Part shown: positions 10,627 to 22,024 of the stretch, one piece after another | How the letters are laid out: each line of letters starts with the position of its first letter | Numbering within the stretch: the first letter of the stretch is position 1 | Assembly: GCF_001937065.1 (NCBI RefSeq) | Contig: NZ_MOWR01000008.1 | Span: forward strand, 48,961 to 112,960 | DNA: 64,000 nt | Direction: 5' to 3' | Source: Streptococcus sp. 'caviae' | GTDB lineage: Bacteria > Bacillota > Bacilli > Lactobacillales > Streptococcaceae | Program-made: the position numbers and the translations under genes | Notes under the pieces: generated by a model | What the model was told of the DNA's origin: nothing | The model's input: the letters and a program-made list of their open reading frames with translations, nothing else | The model's database searches: none

Positions 10627-11374
10627 AAAGTCAATGAATAACAAGAGAAAACCCAGAAAAAAGCGGCATTTCCTTCGCACTTTTTTCTTCCTTCTCCTGC
10701 TTTTGATTGGTTTGGCATTAATTTTTAATACCCCAATCAGAAACAGCCTGATTGCATGGAATACCAATAAATATCAGGTCAGCAAGGTCAGTAAGGAAGA
10801 TATCAAAAAAAATAAAAATGCCGACTCTTCCTTTGATTTTAACAAAGTTGAATCAATCAGCACCGAGTCAGTTTTAGCAGCGCAGATGGCGGCGCAGAAA
10901 CTGCCGGTCATCGGCGGTATTGCGATTCCGGATTTGAAAATCAATCTGCCGATTTTTAAAGGGCTAGATAATGTCGGACTGACCTATGGTGCCGGTACGA
11001 TGAAAGAGAATCAGGCTATGGGGCAAAATAATTATGCTCTGGCCAGCCACCATGTTTTTGGGATGACAGGATCTTCTCAGATGCTCTTTTCACCGTTGGA
11101 ACGTGCCCAAAATGGAATGAAGATTTACCTTACTGACAAAACTAAAATTTACACTTACGTCATCAGTGAAGTAAAAACAGTTACACCCGAGCATGTCGAG
11201 GTTATAAATGATACCCCTGGTCAGACAGAAATTACTCTGGTGACCTGTACAGATGCCGGAGCAACAGCCAGAACGATTGTTCATGGCAGTTACGAAGGAG
11301 AAGTTGATTTTAAAAAAGCACCTAAGAAAGTCAAAAAAGCCTTTCGTCAGTCTTATAATCAAATATCACTCTAA
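10619..11374 (+). CDS. srtA: Class A sortase, housekeeping
   Basis: A membrane-anchored transpeptidase of 251 residues that links LPXTG surface proteins to the cell wall. A basic N-terminus precedes one transmembrane helix at about 19-37, then the sortase domain. The catalytic triad is His144 (LASHHVFG), Cys210 (TLVTCTDAG) and Arg218 (ATARTIVHG). The start is uncertain: ATG 10607, 10613, 10619 and 10634 are all in frame and none has a strong Shine-Dalgarno site. ATG 10619 overlaps the gyrA stop as ATGAGTAG, which suggests translational coupling. The gyrA-srtA order is conserved in streptococci. Confidence 0.92.
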   Translation: MSRKSMNNKRKPRKKRHFLRTFFFLLLLLIGLALIFNTPIRNSLIAWNTNKYQVSKVSKEDIKKNKNADSSFDFNKVESISTESVLAAQMAAQKLPVIGGIAIPDLKINLPIFKGLDNVGLTYGAGTMKENQAMGQNNYALASHHVFGMTGSSQMLFSPLERAQNGMKIYLTDKTKIYTYVISEVKTVTPEHVEVINDTPGQTEITLVTCTDAGATARTIVHGSYEGEVDFKKAPKKVKKAFRQSYNQISL

Positions 11375-11389
11375 TTGCCAATTAATATT

Positions 11390-11426
11390 GAATCATGGTC
11401 ATCCGTTAGACGGGTGGCCATGATTC
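11390..11426 (+). terminator. Long hairpin after srtA
   Basis: GAATCATGGTCATCCGT pairs with ACGGGTGGCCATGATTC across a three-base loop, with one G-T wobble. No U run follows, so termination may be weak and the stem may instead protect the 3' end. Confidence 0.6.
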
Positions 11427-11463
11427 ATTTAGATGGCAGCGTTGAACTTTTCTGAAAATCCTC

Positions 11464-11491
11464 TTGACAGCTTTAGAATCGGTGTTATAAT
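11464..11491 (+). promoter_or_regulatory. Promoter of the Nramp-like gene
   Basis: Consensus TTGACA and TATAAT are spaced by 16 bp, with TG before the -10. The leader contains a small hairpin, TCAGATT/AATCTGA, at 11501-11520. No clear SloR or MntR box was recognised. Confidence 0.75.
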
Positions 11492-11548
11492 AATTGTATA
11501 TCAGATTCTGAAAAATCTGACAATTATAAATAAATAAGGAGAACATTT

Positions 11549-12811
11549 ATGGTAGAAAACACTGAGGAACAGTCAACAACCTGGCGAGAAAAATTCCGAG
11601 CATTTGGTCCGGGAGTACTGATGGCCGCAGCAGCAGTCGGAGGGTCACATATTGTCTCTTCAACACAGGCAGGAGCTATTTACGGCTGGCAGCTGGCAAT
11701 TATTATTCTTTTGGTTAATTTATTTAAATACCCGTTTTTTAGATTCGGTTCACAGTACACCCTGCAAAATAATAAAAGTCTGATTGAAGGCTATAAGGAA
11801 AAAGGGTCTTTCTACCTCTGGGTATTCTTTATTATGAATATTTTTTCAGCTGTTGTTAATACTGCTGCGGTAGGTATTTTAGCGGCTGCTATCTTATATA
11901 ATATTTTTCCGCATGGATTTGGTCTGAGTATTTCACAGCTGACAACAATTTTGATTGTTGTCACTTGGGCTATGCTTTTGATTGGCGGTTATAAGTTTCT
12001 TGACAGCCTGTCTAAGTTTGTCATGATCTCTTTGACTTTGGCAACGACTTTGGCCGTCATTATTGCTGTTTTCAAACACAGAGAGCTGGCGCCTGATTTT
12101 CAGGCACCGTCGCCATGGCGGTTAAGCGCCCTGCCGTTCATCGTTTCCTTGATGGGCTGGATGCCTGCACCTATTGAAATATCAGCGATTAATTCCATGT
12201 GGTCTGTTGAAAAACGCCGGACGACTAAGGTCACCTACAAAGACGGTTTGCTTGACTTTAACGTCGGTTACATCGGCACAGCCATCCTTGCCTTCATCTT
12301 CTTGGCTTTGGGAGCTTTGATTCAGTTTGGTTCTGGCGAACCTGTCAAAGGTGCCAGCGCAGCTTACATTGCGCAATTTATCAGCATGTATGCCTATGCT
12401 ATCGGAAATTGGTCTCGGCTCTTGATTGCCTTTATTGCCTTTTTGTGTATTTTTGGTACGACCATTACCGTTATTGATGGCTATTCCCGCGCCAACAATG
12501 AAAGTCTTCGTCTTCTTCTCAATAAAAAAGAGTCCAGTCAAAAACAGTTAAACATTTGGATAACACTGACTTCTGTTGTCGGAATTATTATTGTTATCCT
12601 GTTTGCCGGTAATGTTGCTACCTTAATGCGTTTTGCCATGATTGCTTCTTTCCTGACAACACCAATTTATGCTTATTTGAACTTCTCCTTGGTTAACAGC
12701 AAGGAACATAAATTGTCACCGTGGCTGTCCGGACTGTCTGTTGCCGGGATTATTTACCTGTCTGGCTTTGCCCTCTTCTTTCTTGCCTATATTACAGGTC
12801 TTATCGGCTGA
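11549..12811 (+). CDS. Nramp-family divalent metal transporter, atypical
   Basis: A 420-residue integral membrane protein with about eleven hydrophobic spans. The start FGPGVLMAAAAVGGSH and the later STQAGAIYG place it in the Nramp superfamily, related to MntH proton-coupled Mn2+/Fe2+ importers. The canonical metal-binding DPGN of helix 1 is absent; the aligned positions read VGGSH. The usual MPH of helix 6 reads MPAPIE. It may thus belong to the YcsG-like or other non-classical branch, with a different ion or substrate. An S. mutans Nramp gene at this locus is reported as a manganese importer (recollection). AAGGAG precedes the ATG. It is monocistronic. Confidence 0.78.
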   Translation: MVENTEEQSTTWREKFRAFGPGVLMAAAAVGGSHIVSSTQAGAIYGWQLAIIILLVNLFKYPFFRFGSQYTLQNNKSLIEGYKEKGSFYLWVFFIMNIFSAVVNTAAVGILAAAILYNIFPHGFGLSISQLTTILIVVTWAMLLIGGYKFLDSLSKFVMISLTLATTLAVIIAVFKHRELAPDFQAPSPWRLSALPFIVSLMGWMPAPIEISAINSMWSVEKRRTTKVTYKDGLLDFNVGYIGTAILAFIFLALGALIQFGSGEPVKGASAAYIAQFISMYAYAIGNWSRLLIAFIAFLCIFGTTITVIDGYSRANNESLRLLLNKKESSQKQLNIWITLTSVVGIIIVILFAGNVATLMRFAMIASFLTTPIYAYLNFSLVNSKEHKLSPWLSGLSVAGIIYLSGFALFFLAYITGLIG

Positions 12812-12858
12812 TTGAGCCTGCTGCTTAAAAAAGAAAAACCGGAATGAACATACAATCT

Positions 12859-12905
12859 GCACCCTAGAAGTTAGACGAAGAGTCTAATAATTGGGGTGCT
12901 TTGTT
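12859..12905 (+). terminator. Terminator of the Nramp-like gene
   Basis: GCACCC/GGGTGC closes an inner stem, AGTTAGAC/GTCTAAT, and a T-rich tail follows. Confidence 0.75.
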
Positions 12906-12949
12906 TTGCATCACGAGTAGAGATGAGCAGCAGATAGCTGACAAAAAAC

Positions 12950-12979
12950 TTGAATTTTCACCATCTTTAGGGATATAAT
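12950..12979 (+). promoter_or_regulatory. Promoter of the Nudix gene
   Basis: TTGAAT (12950-12955) and TATAAT (12974-12979) are separated by 18 bp. The expected transcript start, near 12986, lies downstream of the Shine-Dalgarno-like AAGGA at 12981, which rules against the GTG start at 12994. Confidence 0.6.
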
Positions 12980-13011
12980 AAAGGAAACTGTGAGTGAGGG
13001 AAGATACGCTT

Positions 13012-13512
13012 ATGACAGAACTTTGGGATGCCTATGATGAAAATCGGCAGCTGATTCCGGGAAAAACGATTGTGCGTGAGACGTTTTCAACAGCAGATGA
13101 CTTTCACTTGGTCGTTGAGGTTTTGCTTTTACATGAGGACAATGCGGTGCTTTTTATGCATCGTTCTTCCGAAAAGGAAATTTTCCCGGGCTATTATGAG
13201 GCGACAGCCGGCGGTTCAGTTTTACAGGGGGAAGATTCAGAAACAGCTGTCCGGCGGGAATTAAAAGAGGAGACAGGCTTGGAGGCTGGGCGCCTCCAGC
13301 TTCTTTTCCAGTACAGCGATCCTCAGTACCACTCCCATTTTGATCATTATTTGGCTAGGACCGGAGCTGATAAAGACCAGGTTCGTTATCAAAAAGGGGA
13401 GACAGACGGTCATATTTGGGTAGCTCCGGAAGACTTGGCAGATTTTCTGGAGAAGGAGGATGTTCTGCCTGCCAATGTGACAGAGCTGAAAATACTGTTT
13501 GATTTAAAATAG
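13012..13512 (+). CDS. Nudix hydrolase
   Basis: A 166-residue pyrophosphohydrolase-type protein. The Nudix box is complete at about residues 68-89: G, five residues, E, seven residues, then RELKEETGL. The catalytic glutamates are present. Residues around MHRSSEKEIFPGYYEATAGG resemble the YfcD/isopentenyl-diphosphate-isomerase-like branch, so the substrate may be a nucleoside or isoprenoid diphosphate; this is not decided. ATG 13012 is preferred over GTG 12994 because GAGGG sits before it and the promoter leaves no leader for the upstream start. It probably shares a transcript with the HAD gene 48 bases downstream. Confidence 0.85.
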   Translation: MTELWDAYDENRQLIPGKTIVRETFSTADDFHLVVEVLLLHEDNAVLFMHRSSEKEIFPGYYEATAGGSVLQGEDSETAVRRELKEETGLEAGRLQLLFQYSDPQYHSHFDHYLARTGADKDQVRYQKGETDGHIWVAPEDLADFLEKEDVLPANVTELKILFDLK

Positions 13513-13560
13513 CAGCACAGGTAGCTGCTGTTTCATGAAATGCATTATTAAGGAGTCGAA

Positions 13561-14370
13561 ATGACAGTAAAAGTAATCGCAACTGATATGGATGGTACTT
13601 TTTTGAATTCACAGGGGAAATACGACCGTGAGCGTTTTCAAAGGCTGTTAAAGCAGCTGCAGGAAAGGGACATTCGCTTTGTTGTGGCGAGCGGCAATCA
13701 GTATCGGCAGCTGAGAGATCAGTTTCCCGATTGCCATGAGCAGCTGACCTTTGTTGGTGAAAATGGTGCTAATATTGTTTATAAGGACGAACCTCTGATT
13801 GAAGTTTTTCAAAAAAGAGAAGACATCGCCCTTTTGATAGATTTTGTTGAGAAAAAGTACCCTGAAGCTGTCATTTCTTTGGCGGGGGAGGAGAAAGCTT
13901 ATCTGCGCAGAGATGTTCCCCATGATATCATCGAATGGCTGCTGCCTTTTCTGCCTAACTTAGAACTTGTTGAGGCCTTGCTTCCGCTTCCTCAGGAGCG
14001 TTTCTTCAAATTAACCCTGAAAGTTGAAGAAGAAGCTGTGACGCAGGTGATGCGGGCTATTGATACCTTTAAAACCAGCGATCGTTTAGTAAGCACCAGC
14101 AGCGGTTTTGGCTGCATTGATGTCATCACAAAGGGTCTGCATAAAGGCTGGGCCCTTGAGCAACTGCTAAAGCGCTGGAATTATACGAGAGATAATCTGA
14201 TGGTATTTGGAGACAGCGGCAATGATGTCGAAATGCTGAAGCTTGCCAAGTATTCCTATGCCATGGCTGACGCTGCAAAGGAAGCTAGAGCAGCCGCCCG
14301 CTATCAGGCAGGGTCAAATGATGCCTCTGGTGTACTGGAGACGATTGAAAATTATTTGGAAAATGTATAA
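13561..14370 (+). CDS. Cof-type HAD-IIB phosphatase
   Basis: A 269-residue cytoplasmic haloacid-dehalogenase-type hydrolase, with the IIB cap domain of the Cof/YwpJ family. Motif I is DMDGTF, with nucleophile Asp9 and Asp11. Motif II is VVASGNQ, and motif IV is FGDSGNDVEML. Members dephosphorylate sugar phosphates, FMN or similar small molecules; the substrate here cannot be told. AAGGAG lies five bases upstream of the ATG. A second, divergent Cof protein occurs at 24001-24849. Confidence 0.88.
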   Translation: MTVKVIATDMDGTFLNSQGKYDRERFQRLLKQLQERDIRFVVASGNQYRQLRDQFPDCHEQLTFVGENGANIVYKDEPLIEVFQKREDIALLIDFVEKKYPEAVISLAGEEKAYLRRDVPHDIIEWLLPFLPNLELVEALLPLPQERFFKLTLKVEEEAVTQVMRAIDTFKTSDRLVSTSSGFGCIDVITKGLHKGWALEQLLKRWNYTRDNLMVFGDSGNDVEMLKLAKYSYAMADAAKEARAAARYQAGSNDASGVLETIENYLENV

Positions 14371-14443
14371 GACAAAGCACAGTGACAGGTTTTAGAGCTA
14401 ATTTCACTAGCTGTCGCGTACAAGGAGACTAAGGAGGTATAAC

Positions 14444-15091
14444 ATGTTAGACGGGCAGGAAACTCCCGCTCAGCGTTCCAAGGAAAAGGGCAGCGCTAAA
14501 TTAGATAGCTATCAGATGGAGCGGCTGCGTTCTTTCCAACAAGCTAATCCGCAGGAATCAGCAGAGGGGATTGTTTTTGCTGGTGATTCAATCACCGAAT
14601 TTTTCCCTTTGAAAAAATATCTGGGCCGTGAGAAGCCGCTGATCAACAGAGGAATTGCCGGCACCGATTCTGTCTGGCTTTTGGAGCATCTGCAAGAGCA
14701 GGTGCTGGACTTAAATCCGGCCAAAGTCTTTTTAATGATTGGTATCAATGATATCGGCAGGGGCTATGCCTTGTCAGCTATTGCCGGCAGAATTGCCGAT
14801 ATGATAGCACAGATTCGCAGCCAGAATATTTTTACTAAGATTTACCTCTTGTCTGTTTTGCCAGTCAATGAGGGAGATCAGTATGCTGCAAAGGTGAAGA
14901 TCAGAAACAACGCTGCTGTGCAGCAGTTAAATCAGGCTTTGCAGGTTCTGGCAGGTGCTGAATATATTGATTTATATCCTTTGCTCTTGGATGATAGCGG
15001 AAATTTAGCAGAGCCTAATACCATTGACGGACTGCATTTAAGTCAGGAAGGCTATGCTAAAATAGCAGCTGTTTTAAAGGGGGAGCTGTAA
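14444..15091 (+). CDS. SGNH/GDSL-family acylhydrolase
   Basis: A 215-residue protein of the SGNH hydrolase fold. Block I is FAGDSIT, with the nucleophile Ser49. Block III is IGINDIG, and block V is DGLHLS, with the Asp-His pair. There is no signal peptide, so it should act in the cytoplasm. Family members deacylate lipids, sugars or platelet-activating-factor-like substrates; no substrate can be assigned. AAGGAGGT precedes the ATG. It follows the HAD gene by 73 bases and ends before a strong terminator. Confidence 0.85.
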   Translation: MLDGQETPAQRSKEKGSAKLDSYQMERLRSFQQANPQESAEGIVFAGDSITEFFPLKKYLGREKPLINRGIAGTDSVWLLEHLQEQVLDLNPAKVFLMIGINDIGRGYALSAIAGRIADMIAQIRSQNIFTKIYLLSVLPVNEGDQYAAKVKIRNNAAVQQLNQALQVLAGAEYIDLYPLLLDDSGNLAEPNTIDGLHLSQEGYAKIAAVLKGEL

Positions 15092-15117
15092 AAACAAACT
15101 GTTCAAAAGATAGCATT

Positions 15118-15153
15118 AAAACTGCAGAAATGTAAACCTTCTGCAGTTTTTTC
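15118..15153 (+). terminator. Terminator after the SGNH hydrolase gene
   Basis: AAACTGCAGAA/TTCTGCAGTTT forms an 11-bp stem followed by a T run. Confidence 0.88.
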
Positions 15154-15297
15154 TTGCTTGCCTTTAACAATTAAATGTTTAAAATCCCTCGAAAAATTCG
15201 GAAAAATCCCCATATTTTTCACAAAAAGTAGTAAGATAAAAGTATAACAAAATAAGCTGCCTCTTGCTGCAGCTCTATCATTCAAGGAGGACTTATG

Positions 15298-15582
15298 ATG
15301 GATGAATTGAAAAAAATTTTATTGGCTGGTATCGGTTTTACTTCGATGACCTATGAAAAGGCAAACAGCTTCGTTAAGGAATTGGTTGAAAAAGGCCGCA
15401 TTACGGTTGATGAAGGCAAGGAATTACAGTCTGAATTAAAGCGCAAGAGCCAGGCAGAAGCACAGGAAGTTTTGGATAAGGTCAATGCTAAGACGCAAAA
15501 TGTGCAGTACGCAACCAAGGAAGACGTTTCCCGTTTGGAAGCAAAACTGGATGCTCTTTTGCAGCAATCATCTGACGAATAG
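15298..15582 (+). CDS. Phasin-like small coiled-coil protein
   Basis: A 94-residue, mostly helical, charged protein. The start MDELKKILLAGIG and the pattern KGRITVDEGKELQSEL match the phasin-like (PhaF-type) small proteins common in Firmicutes that lack polyhydroxyalkanoate synthesis. The C-terminal third is a predicted coiled coil (TKEDVSRLEAKLDALLQQ). It is adjacent to the AarF-type gene, 20 bases upstream, so the two probably act together at the membrane. AAGGAGG at 15284-15290 suits ATG 15298 better than ATG 15295. Confidence 0.75.
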   Translation: MDELKKILLAGIGFTSMTYEKANSFVKELVEKGRITVDEGKELQSELKRKSQAEAQEVLDKVNAKTQNVQYATKEDVSRLEAKLDALLQQSSDE

Positions 15583-15602
15583 TTTCAGACAAGGGAAGTT
15601 TT

Positions 15603-17177
15603 ATGTCAACTAAGCGTTTAAGAGAAATAGTTGCCGTCTTTAGCTCTGTCGGCCTGACAGCACTAAAGGATAAAAGAAAACCGCTCGATGACCGAACAGC
15701 ACCGCAAAAACTGCGCCAAGCCTTTGAAAAACTGGGTTCGAGTTTTGTCAAAATTGGTCAGATTTTATCGACCCGAAGTGATTTGCTGCCGGAAGCTTAC
15801 ATTAAAGAACTGAGTAAGCTGCAAAGCGATGTGCCGCCCCTGTCCAAAGACATTGTCATGTCTGCTATTCAAGCAGAGCTTGAAGAACCGATTGATAAGG
15901 TTTTTCAATGGATTTCGGATGAGCCTTTGGCCAGCGGTTCCGTTGCTCAGACGCATCTGGCCAAGCTTTATTCCGGTCAGGAAGTTGTGATTAAAATCCA
16001 AAGGCCTCATTTGGCAGACATTATAGAAGAAGATATCAGTCTCTTGATTCGCTTATCCCGCCGAATTCCGTCTGCCTTTATTCCTATGGTTAATGTGACA
16101 GAGGTCCTATACCAGTTAAAGGACAGTCTGATTCTGGAAATTGATTTTCGCAATGAAGCACAGGCCATGCTGGATTTTGCTGAACTCAACCAGGGGGTTA
16201 AGTGTGTTGCTGTACCGGCAGTCTTTTCGGATTACACAACCCGGCATATGATTGTCGAAGAATATATCTCCGGAATTCCTATCAATCATTATGAAGACTT
16301 GCTCAAGGCCGGCTATGATTTAGAGGATATCGGCCGAAAACTGATGCTCTCTTTTATCAAACAAGTCTTCAAGGACGGGTGTTTTCATGGAGATCCCCAT
16401 CCGGGAAACCTGTTGATTCATGAAGGACAGATTTACTTTATTGACTTTGGGATTACCGGACGCTTAGAAGATGCTATGCGGTCTTCTCTAAATGATATCC
16501 TCTATGGCTTTACAGCCCAAGACGTGGATGGCATGACTAAGGCTGTCCTTGATATTACCAGTTTTGATACCTCTATCAATAAGATGGAGCTGAGTCAGGA
16601 TGTTGAACGCATGCTGGCCAAATATTCCAGTCTTGATTTGGGCGATTTATCCATTACGGATCTCTTGCAGGATCTAGTTGATATTTTCCTTAAAAATCAC
16701 CTGAAATCGCCATCGCAAATCGTTATTTTGGAAAAGGCTGCGCTGCAGATTGAAGGGATTTTCCGGGATTTGGCGCCTAATATTGATTTGATGACCTTAG
16801 CCAAGAATTATTTCCTTGAAAATATGGGGCCCGATCTGCTGAAACAGGCTCTGAACAAAGAGGCCTTGCTGATTGAACTGTTTTATCTTTTGAAAAATGG
16901 CAAAAATGTTCCCAGGCGGATAAATCAGCTGCTGGAACAGGTGCTCAACGGCCGTATTTTAATCAATCACGACTTTTATGACTACGCTAACCGCGTCAAA
17001 ACAGTCAACAGTATTGCCAATCGCCTAGTATTCAGTCTGATTTTTCTGGCCTTAATGCTCTCTGCCGGCTTATTTAGCCTCAATGCAGCAATGCAGTCTC
17101 TGTCAGTTTTCTTGCTGGTTCTTGCAATGCTTGTTTTGATTTTGGAAGTGATTTGGATAGTTAAAAGCCGCCGTTAG
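15603..17177 (+). CDS. AarF/ABC1/UbiB-family atypical kinase
   Basis: A 524-residue protein of the UbiB/ADCK family. The N-terminal KxGQ motif appears as FVKIGQILSTR, and the A-rich loop as ASGSVAQTH. The catalytic-loop region reads FHGDPHPGNLL, and the metal-binding DFG reads FIDFGITGRL. Two hydrophobic segments near the C-terminus (about 475-520) should anchor it in the membrane. UbiB proteins support isoprenoid quinone metabolism, but streptococci of this group generally lack ubiquinone, so the role here is open. It is co-directional with the phasin-like gene. Confidence 0.88.
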   Translation: MSTKRLREIVAVFSSVGLTALKDKRKPLDDRTAPQKLRQAFEKLGSSFVKIGQILSTRSDLLPEAYIKELSKLQSDVPPLSKDIVMSAIQAELEEPIDKVFQWISDEPLASGSVAQTHLAKLYSGQEVVIKIQRPHLADIIEEDISLLIRLSRRIPSAFIPMVNVTEVLYQLKDSLILEIDFRNEAQAMLDFAELNQGVKCVAVPAVFSDYTTRHMIVEEYISGIPINHYEDLLKAGYDLEDIGRKLMLSFIKQVFKDGCFHGDPHPGNLLIHEGQIYFIDFGITGRLEDAMRSSLNDILYGFTAQDVDGMTKAVLDITSFDTSINKMELSQDVERMLAKYSSLDLGDLSITDLLQDLVDIFLKNHLKSPSQIVILEKAALQIEGIFRDLAPNIDLMTLAKNYFLENMGPDLLKQALNKEALLIELFYLLKNGKNVPRRINQLLEQVLNGRILINHDFYDYANRVKTVNSIANRLVFSLIFLALMLSAGLFSLNAAMQSLSVFLLVLAMLVLILEVIWIVKSRR

Positions 17178-17205
17178 CATTAAATAAAGACTTGGGAGAG
17201 TTAGT

Positions 17206-17589
17206 ATGAGGATAGAACATGTGGCAATCTATGTCGATGATTTAGAAGCTGCAAGAAGTTTTTTTGAGAAATATTTTGGGGCTCGATCAAATGAACTTTA
17301 CCATAATCCAAAGAAAGGTTTTAAATCCTACTTTTTATCTTTTGATGACGGGGCACGCTTAGAAATTATGACCAAGGAAGGTATGGCTAAGACAAACCTG
17401 CCGCAGGAACGTCTGGGACTGATTCATTTTGCAGTCAGTACAGGCAGCAAAGAAAAAGTCGATGAACTGACGAGGCGCCTGCAAAGCGATGGTTATCCTG
17501 TTTTGAGCGGACCGCGGACAACGGGTGACGGTTATTATGAATCCTCTATTTTGGGAATTGAAAACTGTCAGATCGAAATCACTGTGTAA
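17206..17589 (+). CDS. VOC-family (glyoxalase/bleomycin-resistance fold) protein
   Basis: A 127-residue protein with the paired beta-alpha-beta-beta-beta VOC modules. The start RIEHVAIYVDDLEAARSFFEKYFG is typical. Metal-ligand candidates are His5, Glu53 (LEIMTKEG), His74 (LIHFAVS) and Glu124 (QIEITV). This could be a lactoylglutathione-lyase-like isomerase, a dioxygenase or a binding protein. It lies 28 bases after the AarF-type gene and just ahead of the promoter of the GH1 block. Confidence 0.82.
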   Translation: MRIEHVAIYVDDLEAARSFFEKYFGARSNELYHNPKKGFKSYFLSFDDGARLEIMTKEGMAKTNLPQERLGLIHFAVSTGSKEKVDELTRRLQSDGYPVLSGPRTTGDGYYESSILGIENCQIEITV

Positions 17590-17632
17590 ATCTCCAATCG
17601 TAGGATAGTATCAGTATATCTGAGGATTATAG

Positions 17633-17661
17633 AGGAAAAGCGGTTTCCTAGCTGTTATAAT
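17633..17661 (+). promoter_or_regulatory. cre-like palindrome and promoter of the GH1 block
   Basis: AGGAAAAGCGGTTTCCT (17633-17649) is a palindrome with a central GCGG that resembles a CcpA cre element. The extended -10 TGTTATAAT is at 17653-17661. The palindrome sits where a -35 box would be, so binding would block transcription. Confidence 0.6.
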
Positions 17662-17678
17662 AACAATGATTATCATAA

Positions 17679-19163
<1,485 letters not shown>

Positions 19164-19176
19164 AAGGAGTGTAAGA

Positions 19177-19773
19177 ATGGCTCAGACGCTTTATCTCATG
19201 CGCCACGGAGAAACCTTATTTAACCAACAAAAACGCGTTCAGGGGTGGTGTGATTCTCCCCTGACTGAAACGGGGATTGAACAGGCGAAGCAAGCAAGAG
19301 ACTATTTTCAAAGGCAGGGAATTTTATTTGACAGGGCCTATTCGTCAACACAGGAACGAGCAACAGATACCTTGAAACTCATTACTGACCTTCCCTATCG
19401 GCAGCTAAAGGGGCTAAAAGAAATGAATTTCGGTATCTTTGAGGCCCAGCCTGAATTACTGCTGCCTAAATTCAGACCGGGCGGCAGCTCTTTTGAGGAT
19501 TTACTGGTTCCCTATGGTGGCGAGGATATTTATCAAGTCGGCAAGCGTGTTCATGACACTATTGTAGAAATACTTGCCAAGGAGCGGGCACAGACAAATC
19601 TGATGGTTAGCCACGGAGCGGCTCTTTACGGCCTTATTTTAAAGCTTGAACAGGAGCTGCCGCAGGGCTTTCGTTTCGGGAATTGTGCCATCTGTCAATT
19701 TGATTATTCCGGCAGCGAGCTGAACTTAGTCAGCCTCATCAATCCGCTGACTGATCAAAAAATTGACTTATAA
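19177..19773 (+). CDS. Histidine phosphatase family protein (first copy)
   Basis: A 198-residue protein of the phosphoglycerate-mutase-like branch. The catalytic motif is LMRHGETLFN at residues 8-17, and the second catalytic histidine lies in VSHGAAL. A TQERATDT motif is present. Such proteins dephosphorylate sugar phosphates or other small phosphoesters. It sits between two phospho-glycosidase genes, 13 bases after the first, so a sugar-phosphate substrate is a fair inference. The next gene is its close paralogue. Confidence 0.87.
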   Translation: MAQTLYLMRHGETLFNQQKRVQGWCDSPLTETGIEQAKQARDYFQRQGILFDRAYSSTQERATDTLKLITDLPYRQLKGLKEMNFGIFEAQPELLLPKFRPGGSSFEDLLVPYGGEDIYQVGKRVHDTIVEILAKERAQTNLMVSHGAALYGLILKLEQELPQGFRFGNCAICQFDYSGSELNLVSLINPLTDQKIDL

Positions 19774-19789
19774 AGGAGATTCTATTTCA

Positions 19790-20398
19790 GTGCGAACATT
19801 TTATTTAATGCGGCATGGGCAGACACGCTTCAATGTGCAGCAGCGTATTCAGGGCGCCAGTGATTCGCCGCTGACCGAGCTGGGAATTGAACAGGCCAAA
19901 GCTGCTAGGCATTATTTTGATCAAAAGGGTATTGTCTTTGATAGTATCTATACCTCCACGCAGGAACGAGCCTGTGATACGGCTGAATTGGCCAGCGGGC
20001 GGACTGATTATGTACGGCTGAAAGGCTTGAAAGAACAAGATTTTGGAGCTTTCGAGGGTCAGCAGGAGTATCTTAATCCTCCCTTGCAGGGTGATATCGG
20101 CTATGGTGATTATTTTGTAACTTACGGCGGTGAATCGTATTTAGATGTTCGTTACCGCATGGAGAAAACGATTCGGCAGCTGTTGGAAGCTGAAAAAGAA
20201 TCCTCAACCCTTCTTATAGTCAGCCATGGAGCAGCTATAGCTCAATTTTACCGCCAAGTTATCGCCGATTATCCGCGCATTCGCATGACCAACTGTGCTA
20301 TTTTAAAATTTACCTATGAAAAGAGCCGCTTTGACCTGCTGTCTGTTACCGATCCAGTTGAAGGTAAAAGAGTATATAGCAAGGAAGAAGCGCGTTGA
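19790..20398 (+). CDS. Histidine phosphatase family protein (second copy)
   Basis: A 202-residue paralogue of the preceding protein. It shares LMRHGQTRFN, DSPLTELGIEQAK, TQERACDT and the second His in VSHGAAI. I chose GTG 19790, which gives MRTFYLMRHG, over TTG 19763, because AAGGAG at 19773-19778 lies inside the longer frame and suits the GTG. The pair looks like a tandem duplication inside the GH1 block. The substrate is unknown. Confidence 0.86.
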   Translation: MRTFYLMRHGQTRFNVQQRIQGASDSPLTELGIEQAKAARHYFDQKGIVFDSIYTSTQERACDTAELASGRTDYVRLKGLKEQDFGAFEGQQEYLNPPLQGDIGYGDYFVTYGGESYLDVRYRMEKTIRQLLEAEKESSTLLIVSHGAAIAQFYRQVIADYPRIRMTNCAILKFTYEKSRFDLLSVTDPVEGKRVYSKEEAR

Positions 20399-20442
20399 TG
20401 GATGAATAAGAAATTCAAAATAACTAATAAAAGGGGACGTAA

Positions 20443-21882
<1,440 letters not shown>

Positions 21883-21895
21883 TAACATAGGGAGT

Positions 21896-21925
21896 GGGGT
21901 TGGACTTTTTGCCCAACCCCTTTTT
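21896..21925 (+). terminator. Terminator of the GH1 block
   Basis: GGGGTTGG/CCAACCCC with a nine-base loop is followed by five T. Confidence 0.9.
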
Positions 21926-22024
21926 AAGGTTTGAAGGTTCTGTGTAGGCATGAAGAGCTGATGAAATAGAAAGACTGAGTGATTAGTTTATTTGCTGTAA
22001 GATTTTAGAAAGTTTGGTGAAACG

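Noticed and set aside
10414..10767. Minus-strand reading frame across the gyrA-srtA junction
   Set aside because: It lies entirely in the shadow of two well-supported genes and has no initiation signal.
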